From the NCBI GenBank assembly GCA_030686995.1, contig CM060680.1, forward strand, positions 78,606,616 through 78,670,615: a stretch of 64,000 nucleotides of DNA, written 5' to 3'. Of this stretch, positions 43,640-55,113 are shown piece by piece. Numbering within the stretch: the stretch's first letter is position 1; every line of letters starts with the position of its first letter. Made by a program: the position numbers and the translations under genes. The notes under the pieces are model-generated. The model was not told where the DNA came from, did not search any database, and saw nothing but the letters and a program-made list of their open reading frames with translations. Origin of the DNA: Artemisia argyi. Taxonomy: Eukaryota; Streptophyta; Magnoliopsida; Asterales; Asteraceae.

Positions 43640-46600
43640 TTAGGTTTCAAGAAAATATTGCAAATCATCTGGAGTCAAACACCACATACCAATTTGGTGA
43701 ACTAAATCAACAAACCTTGATGGAGGTAAAGCCTTTGTAAACAAGTCCGCCAATTGGTATTCAGTACCGACAAACTCTAATTCAATTGTACCCTTCTCGA
43801 CATGCTCTTAGATGAAATGGTAGCGGAGAGCAATTTGTTGGGCTTTGGGATGATGAATGGTGTTGCATGAGATTGCAAAAGCACACTTTGAGTCGCAGTA
43901 CATTGAGATCTATTCAAATACATAGCCGTAGTCTGTGAGCTATGTTCTCATCCAAATGACTTGAGCACAGAAAGCAGACATGGCTGCATACTAAGCTTTT
44001 GTTGATGACAGTAATGTACAATCCTGCTTCATTGACTGTATCCTTTTCCTACCAAACTAGATTTGTTGCGAATCACTGTGCCTTTTGCGTCTATATTGTT
44101 TTTCTAAATCCATTTAAGTCCAATGACGTGCCGAAGGGTGATGTTTGTAAAACGTAATGCATATTAGACGGATCCAAATTTCGAGAAGACAACTCTGTTA
44201 TATCAGGAACGGTTGGAGTTGGTGCAAATGAATTGAAGAAAGTATTTCCATCATAATCTGCAGGTTGTGGTTCTGATTGTTATTATAGATCTTCAGCTGA
44301 TTGTCTGGAGTTAGAAGCAGTGTGTCCTGCTGTTGTTGGAGACTCACTTGGAGGACCGTCTTTCTCAACAGTGGTTGTAGTTTGTTTAGGTGTGTCAGGT
44401 ACTTGAATATTCTAAGGGTGTGCAGCGGAAATTGGTGAGACCTCTTGAGAATGGCTTGTAAATTAATCATCAAACAGTGGATCAAACATTCCAATTCTTT
44501 ACGGGTAAGCGACAATGGTTCAGTTGAAGAATCCAGAAAGTTCAGACGGTTGGATGCGGGTCCTAAGTTGTTGTGCTCAGAAGCCAAAGCATTAAGCTCG
44601 GGTCCGAAACTGAGTTGTTCTGAAGCCATTGCTAAAGAATCTATAAAGAAAGAAAGAAGAGACAAAAAATAGTGAACAAGGAACCCCAAGAGTGACTGGG
44701 TTCCAGATGTTAGAAGCATAAAGATGTAGTGTCAATTATCTTCTTGACACTCGAACACACTATAATAATGATTTCCTTTCTCGCCTCAGGGATAGATGTT
44801 GTGGATTTCACATTAGTTTTGGTGTAAATGTCTAAAATCTTTCCTGTAGGAATCCACCTAAGACCAACTGATTTGAAAATTCTACCCGTGGGCACCCACC
44901 TAATGTTAAATCTCGGAGATGTTTTCCTTTTAGCTGGAGTGGGAGCATCACTTGGTTGAGAAAACCTACGTCCTATATTGATCTACTTCTTAGGTTTCTA
45001 ACTTATGACTTTTCGTTCAACGGGTTTGTTTGTCTTAGTCGATTGAGCCTTTTCAAGTGAATTTCCTTTTTGAAGATATTTTAAAGCACAGACAACATGA
45101 TTATTTACGCAACTACTCTTAGAAGCTAGCCAATTCCTATTAGTTTGTTGTTTACTCTTAGGTTTTGGTGTGCTACTACAAGAAGTGTTCTGTACTACAG
45201 TGGAAGGCATCACATGAGGTTTTGAACCTAGAATTCCATCCTTTTGAAGTAGCGCCTTTTTCCTAGCCTTTTCTAGATCATAGTTCTTGTACATGTCATA
45301 TTTTCCATAAGAATCTTTACTTTTAATGCTCGTTTTAGACACTGTTTTCGAACTAATCCTAGATGAGCCAGGTATATTCACGTGTTGAGATTTAGCAGAC
45401 ACAAATGCATTTTCCTTAGGCCAAGAATGTGGAGTGACTGGTTTTGTTAAATTGTTTTTCTCAACAACTTGGGAAGCAAACCGAGATTTTGAAATTTTAG
45501 GTCGTTCAGATTTAAATGCAGTTGGTTGTCTAACCACTGATTGTTTTCTGATTGTTTGAGAAGACGGTTTCCCCAAGATTGATGGTTTTGCAAACTTAGT
45601 ATCCACATTCTGGCCAGTCAATCTTCTTAATTTGTTTTGCAATGCAGTATGTGCAAACACCTTTGCTTGAATTTGACCTTTTAAAAGCTCATTTTCTTTA
45701 ACTAATGTATCCACACGTTTACTTTGTTCATTCAAAAATTGACCATTGTTGCCCGAATTTAGAGATTCGTTTTGCAATTTAAGTTCAAGTGAGATGCAAT
45801 GTGCCTCAAGTTTTGAAAAAATCTTTATGAAACTAGGCAATGGTCTTTTTGAGAAGAATGTTTTTCGACTCAAGAGTTTTGGTATGATGTTTCAGTTATT
45901 GGATTATCAGGTAAGGACTCAGACTCAGAAAGTTTGTCAAGACATTGTACAACATCCTGGTCGACCTCTCCTTCATTACTGAAGTTAGGTTGCTCAGAGT
46001 GTTTTTTCACATTTGCAGGCATAATATGATCAACAGTGGATTGTACCTCAACCATTTGGTTTTTGTCAAAGTTAGGTTCTGTATCATAGATGGGTGTGAT
46101 CTATGTACAGTCTGCATCTATATCATTCCCCAATCTGCTGTTGTCATCTTTTTTATCCAATACTTTAACCTTATTGCCTGCATTACCGACATCTGCAATA
46201 TTCCTAACAGTCCTTTCAGCATTCCTTCCTTGTCTATCAACTCTTCCACTTTGCACAACAGCTTGATTCTTTGTGTTAGAAGAAGAACGAAGATGGTTGT
46301 TTGTCTTGTTGGAGAATTTGCTGAAGGTACGAGCAATAAGTGCGAGTCCTTGATTCAGAGTATTGACATCATCATCGTCATCTTCATTGACAATTGAATA
46401 GTACATTGTTTCACTACTTTCATGTGGAACAAGTTGATTTGAAGCCGATTGCTGTGAAAAAATCATATGTGATCATTTGATTTGAAGTTGTATGTTGTAG
46501 GTAACTGGAGTAATTCTGTTCTTGAACATAAGCATGATTTGACATTAACATCACATCTGCTGTATTGGCTTCCAAATATGCTGTATATTTGATTCCAAAT

Positions 46601-47630
46601 CTGCATATACATCATCAGATGGAATGTCTCCCATGACACTTTGCAAAACAGCATTGAGATTACCCCCTTCAACTTCCATTTGACTAAGTGTGGCATCGTA
46701 TTCAACATTAGTGTCAAAGAGTGGAGTTGAATCATAATCTTGAGCTTCCACATCTGCAATGTTTTCCGTATATGCCATAAGTGCCATGCTTGGTTCGATG
46801 AGATCTTTTTCATCATCAGTATCTTCCATTGTGTTTAAGCATTCAGAAGTTGACGGCATAGCGCTTTTGCCTTTCTCAGTAGATACTTGTCCAAGCTTCA
46901 CTAGATTTCACAGAAGAGATTGTATATGATCATTTAGTGTTGCAGGATGGTACTGTGCAATGAAGATAGGCTCAGGTGCATCTGGAGGATTGAAGAAGAG
47001 ACCAGTTGAGGTGTAAATTAAGGACACATGGTCAACAACTAGGGATGGTGGAGCAGGGAGAATGGTCTTTAGTGGATTCATGCTTAAACATGATTCAAGA
47101 ATCTGTTTCATTCTGATGTGATGAAGTTCTTCTGTACGATTCATAGATTCAAGATAATTCCACATGTCATGAGCACTGGCTTGATAGTCCATATTCATGT
47201 AAATTGAATTGGGAAGAGCTAATGTGATGAACCATGCAGCCTGTTGGTCAGCATTGTACTGAGCGAGTTTATTAGCATTCAAATCTTCATCAGTTTGTAG
47301 TCTTATAATTCCTGTTGAGTCAGCAAGAAATATCATTTTGTATGGACCATCTTGAATGGATTTAAGCATGAGATCTGCAACAGGATGATCTGTGAGCCAT
47401 TGCAGAAATCTCTGTTTCCAATCAGTATATGTTCCTAGTAGCAACATTGGAGGCCTTGATTCATTGCCAAAGAGCAGAACATGACGAATGAGGGAGCTGT
47501 GACTTTGTTGTTGATGATACTGTTTCTGATGAGAATATTGGTCAGGAAGGTAGTTGGAAGATGGTGATTGAGACATTGTAAATGACATTTCTCTCCCCCT
47601 TGATTGTTGCGACGTAATCGAAATAATCAA
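43640..47630 (-). pseudogene. Copia B gag-pol, multiply broken and deleted
   Basis: Minus-strand reading. Gag N-terminus (47630-46551) has RPPMLLLGTYTDWKQRFLQW and a later MWNYLE motif, with a TGA near 46906 in the same frame. More spacer (46466-46101, SSSNTKNQAVVQSGRVDRQG) follows after three stops. The expected CCHC zinc knuckle is absent. A coiled-coil spacer follows (45873-44998, LEAHCISLELKLQ, PTAFKSERPKISK), then VGLRWIPTGKIL (near 44850). The integrase catalytic core is missing. Its tail (44719-44198, MASEQLSFGPELNALASEH) leads into VIRNKSSLVGKGYSQ, the start of reverse transcriptase. That jumps straight to RNase H (near 43990-43640: [31 protein letters not shown]) and a stop at 43640. 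It matches Anthemideae copia polyproteins as I remember them. No active product is possible. Confidence 0.85.
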
Positions 47631-48689
47631 ACAAAAATGTCACAGTCAAGGTCGAAATAGTGATTTCAGATTTTCCCTCCAAAATTAATTTGAAAAATTT
47701 TCTCTTTCAAAATTTTGAAAATCACTATAAAATGCAATTCTAAGGTCACAGGAAAAATTTGAGTTTAAAAAAAATTTACTGCCAAATTTCACCGAAATTT
47801 TTTGAATTTTGACATAAAAATTTGAATTTTGGGCCAATATTTTCACCGTTATACCAAAAATTGAATTTTGCGTAAAAATTGAACGTTTAGTCTCCTGTAG
47901 AAATTAAATTTTACTCAAATTTTCCCGCCAAAAAGTAAGAAGATAGTAATAAGATATTAGAAAGAAACTTGTGTAATTATGGATCTTGTAGAAGGCATAG
48001 ATGTAATGCCAATTCTCGAAAGTATGCACCAAGTAAATTCTCGAAACTTTGTCCTTAGAAAAATTCTCGAAAATTTTATGGGTTCTCGAAACTTTTGTGT
48101 GTTCTCGAAACTTTGAGGATTCTCGTAACTTTGAGGATTTTAGAGAATGTAGAGAGGATTTTCAAAAATTTGGACTTTTTCGAAAATGTACTATGTTCTC
48201 GAAACTTTACAATTTTTCGAGAATGCAACACCCAAAATTTTGGAAATTATACAATTTCAAAAAAATTCACTAAGTCGAAGTGTCTTCTTTCTTATACAAG
48301 AGAGAAAACACTGAGTAAACAATCGGTAACATTAAAGGAGCAACGAAGAGAATTCTCGAAAGTGTGGTTTTGTGTTCTCGAAAATAGGTACAAGTATATT
48401 CTCGAAATTTTGGCAGAAATTTGTTTTTGAAGAAAGCACACCAAAAACAAGTTTTTAATCAAAGATTCTTGTACAACTATCTTAATAATGATGAAAACTT
48501 GAAGAAAGTTGCAAACTTGACAAACTTTTCCAAAGTTTTGAAAATTCTCGAAACTTAGTACATAAAATTTCGAATCTTTTGTTTTTGATGAAAAGTTTGA
48601 AACTTTTTTGTTTCTAATGATTTGTAACACAAGTTTGTAAGCAAAGATGTGATAGAAACCAAGAAACAAACAAGAAAGTACAAAAATTT

Positions 48690-48727
<38 letters not shown>

Positions 48728-48790
48728 GAGTTAAAAAACAAGGTTTTGGATCGAAACAAAAAAACAATTACTACACCTTCTTCTAGCGAA
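47631..48790 (-). other. Copia B 5' leader
   Basis: Untranslated region between primer site and gag, about 1.16 kb. Contains an array of TTCTCGAA sites (next entry) and an A36 run (48691-48726 on the plus strand). No gene seen. Confidence 0.65.
48013..48553 (-). promoter_or_regulatory. Array of TTCTCGAA dyads (heat-shock-element-like)
   Basis: Ten exact TTCTCGAA at 48013, 48038, 48064, 48083, 48102, 48196, 48353, 48375, 48399 and 48546, and one inverted TTCGAGAA at 48216. Each fits TTCnnGAA, the paired core of plant heat-shock elements. They sit in the leader, not the LTR. Binding by heat-shock factors is inference; a diverged tandem repeat is the alternative. Confidence 0.5.
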
Positions 48791-48798
48791 TGATACCA
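48791..48798 (-). promoter_or_regulatory. Primer-binding site of copia B
   Basis: TGGTATCA on the minus strand, two bases from the 5' LTR; complementary to the 3' end of initiator tRNA-Met, the usual copia primer. The bases after it (TTCGCTAG) depart from the common AGAGC. Confidence 0.75.
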
Positions 48799-48800
48799 CT

Positions 48801-49154
48801 TGTTAGGTTCCCATTTGGTGATTACACAAGATATGCAATGAAAGAAATGAGATGAGAATAAGAGATGGTTGATTATAAGATAAGAGAATGAATTTGACAA
48901 GAGTTTCTTTAAGATATCATAATAACCAACAAGTTTACATGTATCCTAAGCTTAGTATCTATAAGGGAGGAGTAGGGCAACACTCCCTTCCTCCCTTTTT
49001 CCTTCTAGATCGTGGGCTTGAAGGCCCATGGACAATATTTCATAAGCCTAGTAACATGCAACATTACATAAATGAAAGTAAACAATAACTAAGCAACCTA
49101 ATGTTTATTACAAATGACCGAGACTTGATAAATAGTAAAACTACGTTCTCAACA
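48801..49154 (-). mobile_element. Copia B 5' LTR
   Basis: 354 bp, TGTTGAGAACG...CTAACA on the minus strand, followed outward by the GGATC duplication (49155-49159). Confidence 0.93.
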
Positions 49155-49415
49155 GGATCCTCCCCTCTTATGAACAATCAAAGCAAAGCTAGCTACTTGT
49201 GTTGTTCTTATTAAGAGAGTTTCATTTGTCATCAACCAAAATAGTGTTCCGAAACTATTCCTTGTAAATCTTTGATTCATTTCTAATTAGATTTATAAAT
49301 ATTGAAAATTTCAAATGGTGTTATTAGTTGTTTAAGTAGTCTTGAGTGATGATGTTGTTGTTCTTATTATTGTTCATCATTTATCATCATTTGCTCAAAC
49401 CGCATTGACCAACTA
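49155..49415 (+). mobile_element. Copia A 5' LTR, last part
   Basis: Resumes after copia B and ends near GACCAACTA, just before the primer site. The end is approximate because the terminal ACA is mutated. Confidence 0.65.
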
Positions 49416-49416
49416 A

Positions 49417-49428
49417 TGGTATCAAAGC
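49417..49428 (+). promoter_or_regulatory. Primer-binding site of copia A
   Basis: TGGTATCAAAGC, close to the TGGTATCAGAGC complementary to initiator tRNA-Met, right after the LTR end. Confidence 0.75.
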
Positions 49429-50395
49429 GGGTGGGTTTCTCTTAATCGAGATCCGTTCTTGAATGATGACTAATAACACAAAATTAGAACCCTCCACTAA
49501 ACCCCACAAAAATAGACCCTCCCCGAAACATCATTTAGCTTCATTTCCACAAGATCGTGTACTATCACGATGATCTGTGCAGAAAGAAGCTCCATCTGCC
49601 TCTTCTCCAGCCCTTTTAACCAAACTCTTCTTAGTACTACTTTTTTGCAAGTCCCTTTCCTCAGAAATAAGTTCACCATGACAGCACGTCATGAGTAAAT
49701 GTTTTCAACTGGAAATTTTTTCTTCAGAGATTCTTATGCAAGTATGAGTATTAATTTTCACAAGCTATAAGAGTGGTAATGCTTATATATGAAAAATGGT
49801 TACTCTCAGTAGCAACCAAAACTGTGTGAAAGGAGCATCATAGGCTATTTAAGGAAGGAGCATCAGAGGTCATTGATGGGGCGAGCATTAAGGGATGGAG
49901 GGTATGTCTTCAAGGAATGCACAAAAGGTGCATCGAGGAGTGTTCAGTGAGTTCAGTGAGTGGAATAGTCCATGATCCTCAAGAAACTTCACTATAGACA
50001 TCAACAACAAAAGATCAAATTTTATTTGAAATTCTTTGTTGTAAGTCAGTTTGTAAGAAGAAGCCGTTATGCTCACTTACAACTGATCAATCTAGGCTAT
50101 TTCTGTATTTAAACAGGGGGGGGGGGGGGGACTGTTGGGTAGAAAAGCTGACTCAATTATCTCTAACTAGTATTTTAAAGTAGCATGTTATCGAAGATGT
50201 GACTCTAAACCTGAAATCAAAAGCTTTAATAACCTTGAAAGTTCGAGGCCTCAGAGTCTATTTTTTGTCTGCAACAATAAGTTATCAGACATTATCTTTC
50301 CTATTACTCAATTCCACGTTGTAATACTATATGTAAGAAGAAACCGTTATGCTCACTTACTACTGATTAAGATTAGGCTGTTTGTATATTCAAAT
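49429..50395 (+). other. Copia A interior, noncoding
   Basis: About 1 kb with no gag or pol. Near its end a block is present twice: GCCGTTATGCTCACTTAC, then a purine tract, then TGTTGGGTA, at about 50060-50180 and 50345-50450. So the polypurine tract and the first ~45 bp of LTR are duplicated. The first copy has a G15 run (50116-50130). Confidence 0.65.
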
Positions 50396-50405
50396 AGGGG
50401 GAGAT
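50396..50405 (+). promoter_or_regulatory. Polypurine tract of copia A
   Basis: TAGGGGGAGAT directly before TGTTGGGT, the start of the 3' LTR. Confidence 0.75.
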
Positions 50406-50869
50406 TGTTGGGTAAGATTTTGACCCAATTATCTCTCACAAGTATTTAAATATAAAATAGCCTAATTCATTTACTGATGATCATTGAGCATCCTGGTCTC
50501 TGATAAGGATAAGAGAATTAGTCACTCTCTGATGTATCAGAGAGTGATTCACTCTATGATTACAATCAAAGAGTAATTCACTCCCTGATGATTATCAGAG
50601 GGTAATTCACTCCCTAATGATTACTAGAGGATGTAACACAATGATGGTTATCAGATGATGTAACTCAATGATAAAAGAAATCAGTGAGAGTTGTATAAAG
50701 CTTAATCAACAGTTAAGCTTCAGGAAAGTCGAAGTCCAAATGAAGAAACACTTTATAAGCTAATGTGGTATTAGTAAGTAAAGTACAAGGAGCTACAAAC
50801 AACACCAGAGTTACTGAGATCTGATAAACGTCTCACTGACCCTGAAGACTTATCTCTGAAGAGCAACTT
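50406..50869 (+). mobile_element. Copia A 3' LTR, truncated
   Basis: Matches 24162-24626 to GAGCAACTT and then diverges at once. The remaining ~540 bp of the LTR is absent downstream. Confidence 0.75.
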
Positions 50870-52904
50870 GGAGGGAAACATGCTTGTGTGGATTTGATAG
50901 GGGTTTCTCCTCTCGTGGGTTTAAGTAGTCGGGGATTTTTACAGTTGGACATGTGCTGTGAAAGCCACCTCGTGCAAAGTGACAAAACACGAGAAAGCAT
51001 GCACTGAAAATTAACACGTGTTTATTCCTTTCATGTTTAATACCCTTAGTTTCCTTACACCCGAGGCGCTAGAGCTACTCAAAAGAGTCCAACGAGTTAT
51101 GAACGGTAAAGTTATATTACCTACATCCACAAATGTGGTTTTTAAAAGAGCTACTTTTGCAATCGGAAAAGAGCTAGCGACATAGCTGGTTGCTTATTTG
51201 CCTTCTACCACTAGGTAAATCCTAGCTTGAGTATCAATAAATAAAATAGGTAACTTAATTAATGCATGATTATATACAAATACTAATTGCGTACCTTCCA
51301 AACCACCTAAATATAGGGCTTTCTTTTGAATATTTGTAATCAAAAACATTTTTTTGCCACTTCTCAAAACCAGGCTAAGAGTTATCTTTAGAAAAATTAA
51401 GAAAAATTAATTAAGGGTGGAAAAAAAATTTGGTATATTAGTTTAGATAGATAGATGCTTTTAAACTTCTAGAGTACATATATGTGTCAAGTAAATTACT
51501 CCTAATGCTTATCTTAGAGCTTTTCTAATGCTAAAATGAAAATGATTTCAAAAAAAGTTGGAAAAGACTTATTACAATGAAGCAATAGGGTAGCAAATTA
51601 TGTTTATTAGTTGAAAGGGCGGGGACTTGACCAATTAAAGATTTATATTGAGAATGAGTTAAGATGTGTGAAAGTTGAAAATATGTTGAAAATCCCAATA
51701 GGTTAATGCTTGGAGGATTCTCTTATATTTTCAAAACAATAATGATATTTTTATCCAAGTCGATACACTAACCCTTCATCTTTTTAAAAAGTACAAAGAC
51801 TTATATACAATTATCTATACTCGTTTACTAGCTCTTTTTATGTACATGTGAGATGAAGACATTGTTTGAATTTGGGAATATGTGGTAATAATCAAATAAT
51901 AGTGATATATTCTCTGGATCATGTACAGATAACTTTCAGATTGAAGTATTTTAACCTTATATACCTCGGGTACCACGAAGTCCTCAATTGGATATTAAAA
52001 AAATCACACTTTGTTTCCAATGCACGAGAGCACAAAGAGATACACATAAAGTTGTTATATGTGTTCTAGTCTGCAAGAGATCAATTATATCATTTTACTA
52101 CTTAACCGAAAGTTAGTTAATTAAGTGAATAACGGTTGATGGGAAGAGCCGCCTATTTGGAAAATGTGTGTTTTTTGGTAGGAAAAAACGGTTGGAGGGA
52201 AAAAAAAGGGGGTAACACCTGGGAAGAGTCACACATGTTGGAAAAAACGGCTCTGCCCCTTGACCCACAATGGGGCGCGACCCCCTTGATCTAACAATTA
52301 GTTGTGGCGGCATCAAGCTAGCTACAACGAGTGTGCACTCCGCACCTCTTAACTCGATTATAAGCTAAACATGACTAAGCCTTTGATATCAAGTAAATCA
52401 CAATTATACAAAATATAAGCGATGACACTAAAATCACCAACTTACATTTGTCATGATAATGTTTGTGATTTTTAAAGTTTTAAATATAATTCAAACTTTG
52501 AGGGCAAAAATTAGGTAATTATGGATACAGAGGGTTGTAGACATAAATAAACAAGTTAGGCTGGAGGCCAAGGGGTGACTCAAATTAGGTGACAAACCAT
52601 TCTCATCTCTTAGAATTTGTCCATTCAAAAAAGTTGCACGCGAGTTTATATTTTCGATTCACAATTTAGTGACTGATTCACCTTAAGTTACATGGTGTGA
52701 TGTGGGCCTCACTACCTTTTTTTGTAGTTTTTTATTTGGTTTATGAGTGTATATGAGGTATTTAGTGGGTTATATTTTTATATAAGTGAGTATTTTAATG
52801 AAAGGTGAGGTTAAGGTGATCATGGTGCATGTTGCTGTCATGGTGCATTATGGGTGAATTTAGTGATGTATGTTGCTGTCATGCTGTCAAAGTTTTTTCT
52901 AGTT
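50870..52904. other. Intergenic, no gene seen
   Basis: AT-rich sequence with only short accidental frames. No recognisable element ends or RNA genes. Confidence 0.4.
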
Positions 52905-53350
52905 GTATTAGATATGGGTTAGCAAATGGACCGAGAATCGAACTGGAATCGAGAACCGAACCGGAACCGACCCAACTTGAACTGAATTTTAGACCGCGGT
53001 CCGATTCTCGGTTATTTAATATTGCAAATTTTGGTTTTCGGTTCGGTTCGGTTCGGCCTGAAACCGCGGGTATCGGTTCCAGAACCGAAGAACCGGCCTA
53101 CTTTAGTTTTAATTCATAATTGAATAGACTTGTTTTCTAATTTTTTTAACAGCTTTAAGTCGTTGTTGTTGAATAGTCTAGTCTTTTCTATCGTGACTTA
53201 CTTGTAAGTGCTTGAATCTGATATTTGTTATTTATTGGGAAGATGTAAGCAGTATGTTTGCGTATACATTCATTTACTTTTTGTGACCCAATACAGTAAC
53301 ATAAGTTTGGTTTCTAAGTGACACTATTGAAGAAGTGTGAGTAATTGTAA

Positions 53351-53705
53351 GGGCCCATTTGGTTGCCTACTTTGGTTTGGGTTTTGCTTTGATGTGACAT
53401 TAAATAAGTGTTTGGTTGAGGTACATGAGTTTAGGATTTGGGCATGGTACCCTAATATATGGGTTTTCTCAAAATATGGCTCACTTGAAAAAATTAGAAA
53501 TTATGTGGACCCATTTTTTTATCTCTCTATCTCTCTTCTCTTTAAATATTATAAATTCTATATTAAATTTTAAAAGTAATTATTTATTTAGTAAATATAT
53601 ATTTTATATATATATGTTATTTTCTTTCTCTTTCCTACATCAAATCAAAATCCTAATCCAAATCTAAATCCTAATGCTAAACCCACCTACAAACCAAACG
53701 AGCCC
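53351..53705. mobile_element. Tourist-like MITE 1
   Basis: Terminal repeats GGGCCCATTTGGTT and (inward) GGGCTCGTTTGGTT, flanked by TAA (53348-53350 and 53706-53708). 355 bp, no coding. Nested in the hAT-like element. Confidence 0.88.
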
Positions 53706-53768
53706 TAAATTTCTTAGGTTTATGACTCTTTTTGTGAACGGACTGTGTCCCAAAAGCCTAAAGAATAA

Positions 53769-54186
53769 GGGCCTGTTTGGTATATAGATGGGTTTATGAT
53801 TAGCAATTGGATTTGGATTTTTATTTGAATTAGGATTTGGATTTGAATTTAATATAAGATAAAATAAAAATGAGATAAGAGAAAATAATATAAATAAATT
53901 TAAAAATAATATTTTGATAATAATCAAAAGTATTTAAAAATAATTTTGGTTATTTTATACAGTAATATATAAAGTAGAAAGAGGTAGAGAGTGAGTACAA
54001 TGGGCCCCCACACTTTGTCATAAAAACAAGCTTCTAACCCTGGAATTTAAATAGTTCTCTTTATTTGCCATCGATACCAAATCTTAAACCAGAATAGATA
54101 TCAAATCTTAAACCAGAATACTCAAACAAACAACTAATTTTAGGATTGAGCCTAACCCCTTATAAACCCTCAGACCAAACTGGCCC
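53769..54186. mobile_element. Tourist-like MITE 2
   Basis: Terminal repeats GGGCCTGTTTGGT and (inward) GGGCCAGTTTGGTC, flanked by TAA (53766-53768 and 54187-54189). 418 bp. Its left end resembles the right end of MITE 1 (GATGGGTTTA, then GGATTTGGATT), so the two are one family in opposite orientations. Confidence 0.88.
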
Positions 54187-54679
54187 TAAATCTTCAGATT
54201 ATTTTTGTGTTAAAATAAACAAGTCACTATTAGTTAAGTACTTAAGTGTAATAAAAACATAAGAAAATTTGTAGTAACACTTTTTGTTATTTCAACACAT
54301 ATATACGGTAGTACATGACATGGATTAATATACTTGGACCGTGTATTATGGTCTTTACTAAAAAAGCTTAAATCCGACCAAATACGTAGCTCGATATTCG
54401 ACTATATATACTTTAATCGTTCAATATTATTTACGCTATAGACGTAAATGAGTGTAAACATATAAAAATATTGAATTTGGGTGCTTTTTAAAAAATTTCG
54501 GTTCTAATCGGGTAGAACCGAAATACTTGAACTGGACCCGAGAACCGAACCGGAACAGAAACACGCTCTTCGGTCCGGTTCTCGGTTCTTAAAATATGCA
54601 TTTTCAGTTCTCGGTTCTCTCGGTTCCGGGTCGGTTCTTTGCGGTTCCGGACCGCGCTCACCCCTAGTATTAGACATTA

Positions 54680-55027
54680 TGGGTATGTTTGACGAAACAG
54701 GCTGGGGCTGTGATTAGGGCTGGGACTGAGACTTATATTATAAGCCGAAATTAAATTTTGTATTTTTATAAACTTGTTTAGCAAATGAGTTAGGGCTGTG
54801 GCTTATTGTTGCAAATTACTAAAAAAGACAATATTAAATGAGTTTTTGTATATGTTAGATAATTTTATGGATAAATAATTAATTTATTTTTTAAAAGCTT
54901 GGGCTAAAGTTTTTAGCCGAATTATTTTAAAAGCCCTTCATAAGCCTCATGAAAAATGAGATTTATTCTATTAGCCTATTAATTTTAAAAGCCCAAGCCT
55001 CTATAAGCCCTTTGCCAAACACAGCGA
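54680..55027. mobile_element. Probable short TIR element
   Basis: Begins GGGTATGTTTGACGAAACAG and ends CCCTTTGCCAAACACAGCG; the ends are imperfect inverted repeats, with GGCTTAT/ATAAGCC motifs inside. Target duplication not clear. Confidence 0.5.
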
Positions 55028-55113
55028 TAATGGTGACTGGTAGCTTATGAGAGTTAAGTTGTATCCAATAAGTGATAGGCTTTTAGAATTGTTGATTAGT
55101 ACTAGTTATAATA

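Larger units (their letters stand above)
28919..49154 (-). mobile_element. Copia B: 20.2 kb composite with two nested insertions
   Basis: Two LTRs of 354 bp (28919-29272 and 48801-49154) begin TGTTGRGAACG on the minus strand and end CTAACA. A perfect 5 bp duplication GGATC flanks it (28914-28918 and 49155-49159). I count 11 mismatches between the LTRs (about 97% identity). The primer site, degraded gag-pol and polypurine tract are in minus-strand order. Removing the solo LTR (31347-35139) and family B gypsy (35907-42497) leaves about 9.8 kb. It lacks the integrase core and most of reverse transcriptase, so it is non-autonomous. Confidence 0.93.
24162..50869 (+). mobile_element. Copia A: composite, heavily nested, non-autonomous
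   Basis: 5' LTR starts TGTTGGGTCAG at 24162. Its pieces are 24162-24626, 28630-28918 and 49155 to about 49415, split by a Harbinger element and copia B. A tRNA-Met type primer site follows at 49417, then about 1 kb of noncoding interior, a polypurine tract ending at 50405 and a partial 3' LTR from 50406. Without the insertions the LTR is about 1 kb, which would suit the SIRE/Maximus lineage, but no gag or pol remains to prove it. The 3' LTR matches the 5' LTR for about 460 bp and then stops. Confidence 0.75.
52913..54666. mobile_element. Non-autonomous hAT-like element rich in GGTTCGG
   Basis: Flanked by a perfect 8 bp duplication GTATTAGA (52905-52912 and 54667-54674), the hAT target length. 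The ends are TATGGGTTAGC at the left and, read inward from the right, TAGGGGTGAGC. Both subterminal regions carry many GAACCG/CGGTTC copies in inverted sense. No transposase. Two Harbinger-type MITEs are inserted inside. Confidence 0.8.

Noticed and set aside
52829..53119. 96-codon frame with Glu/Pro/Arg repeats
   Set aside because: Derived from the GAACCG-rich end of the hAT-like element.
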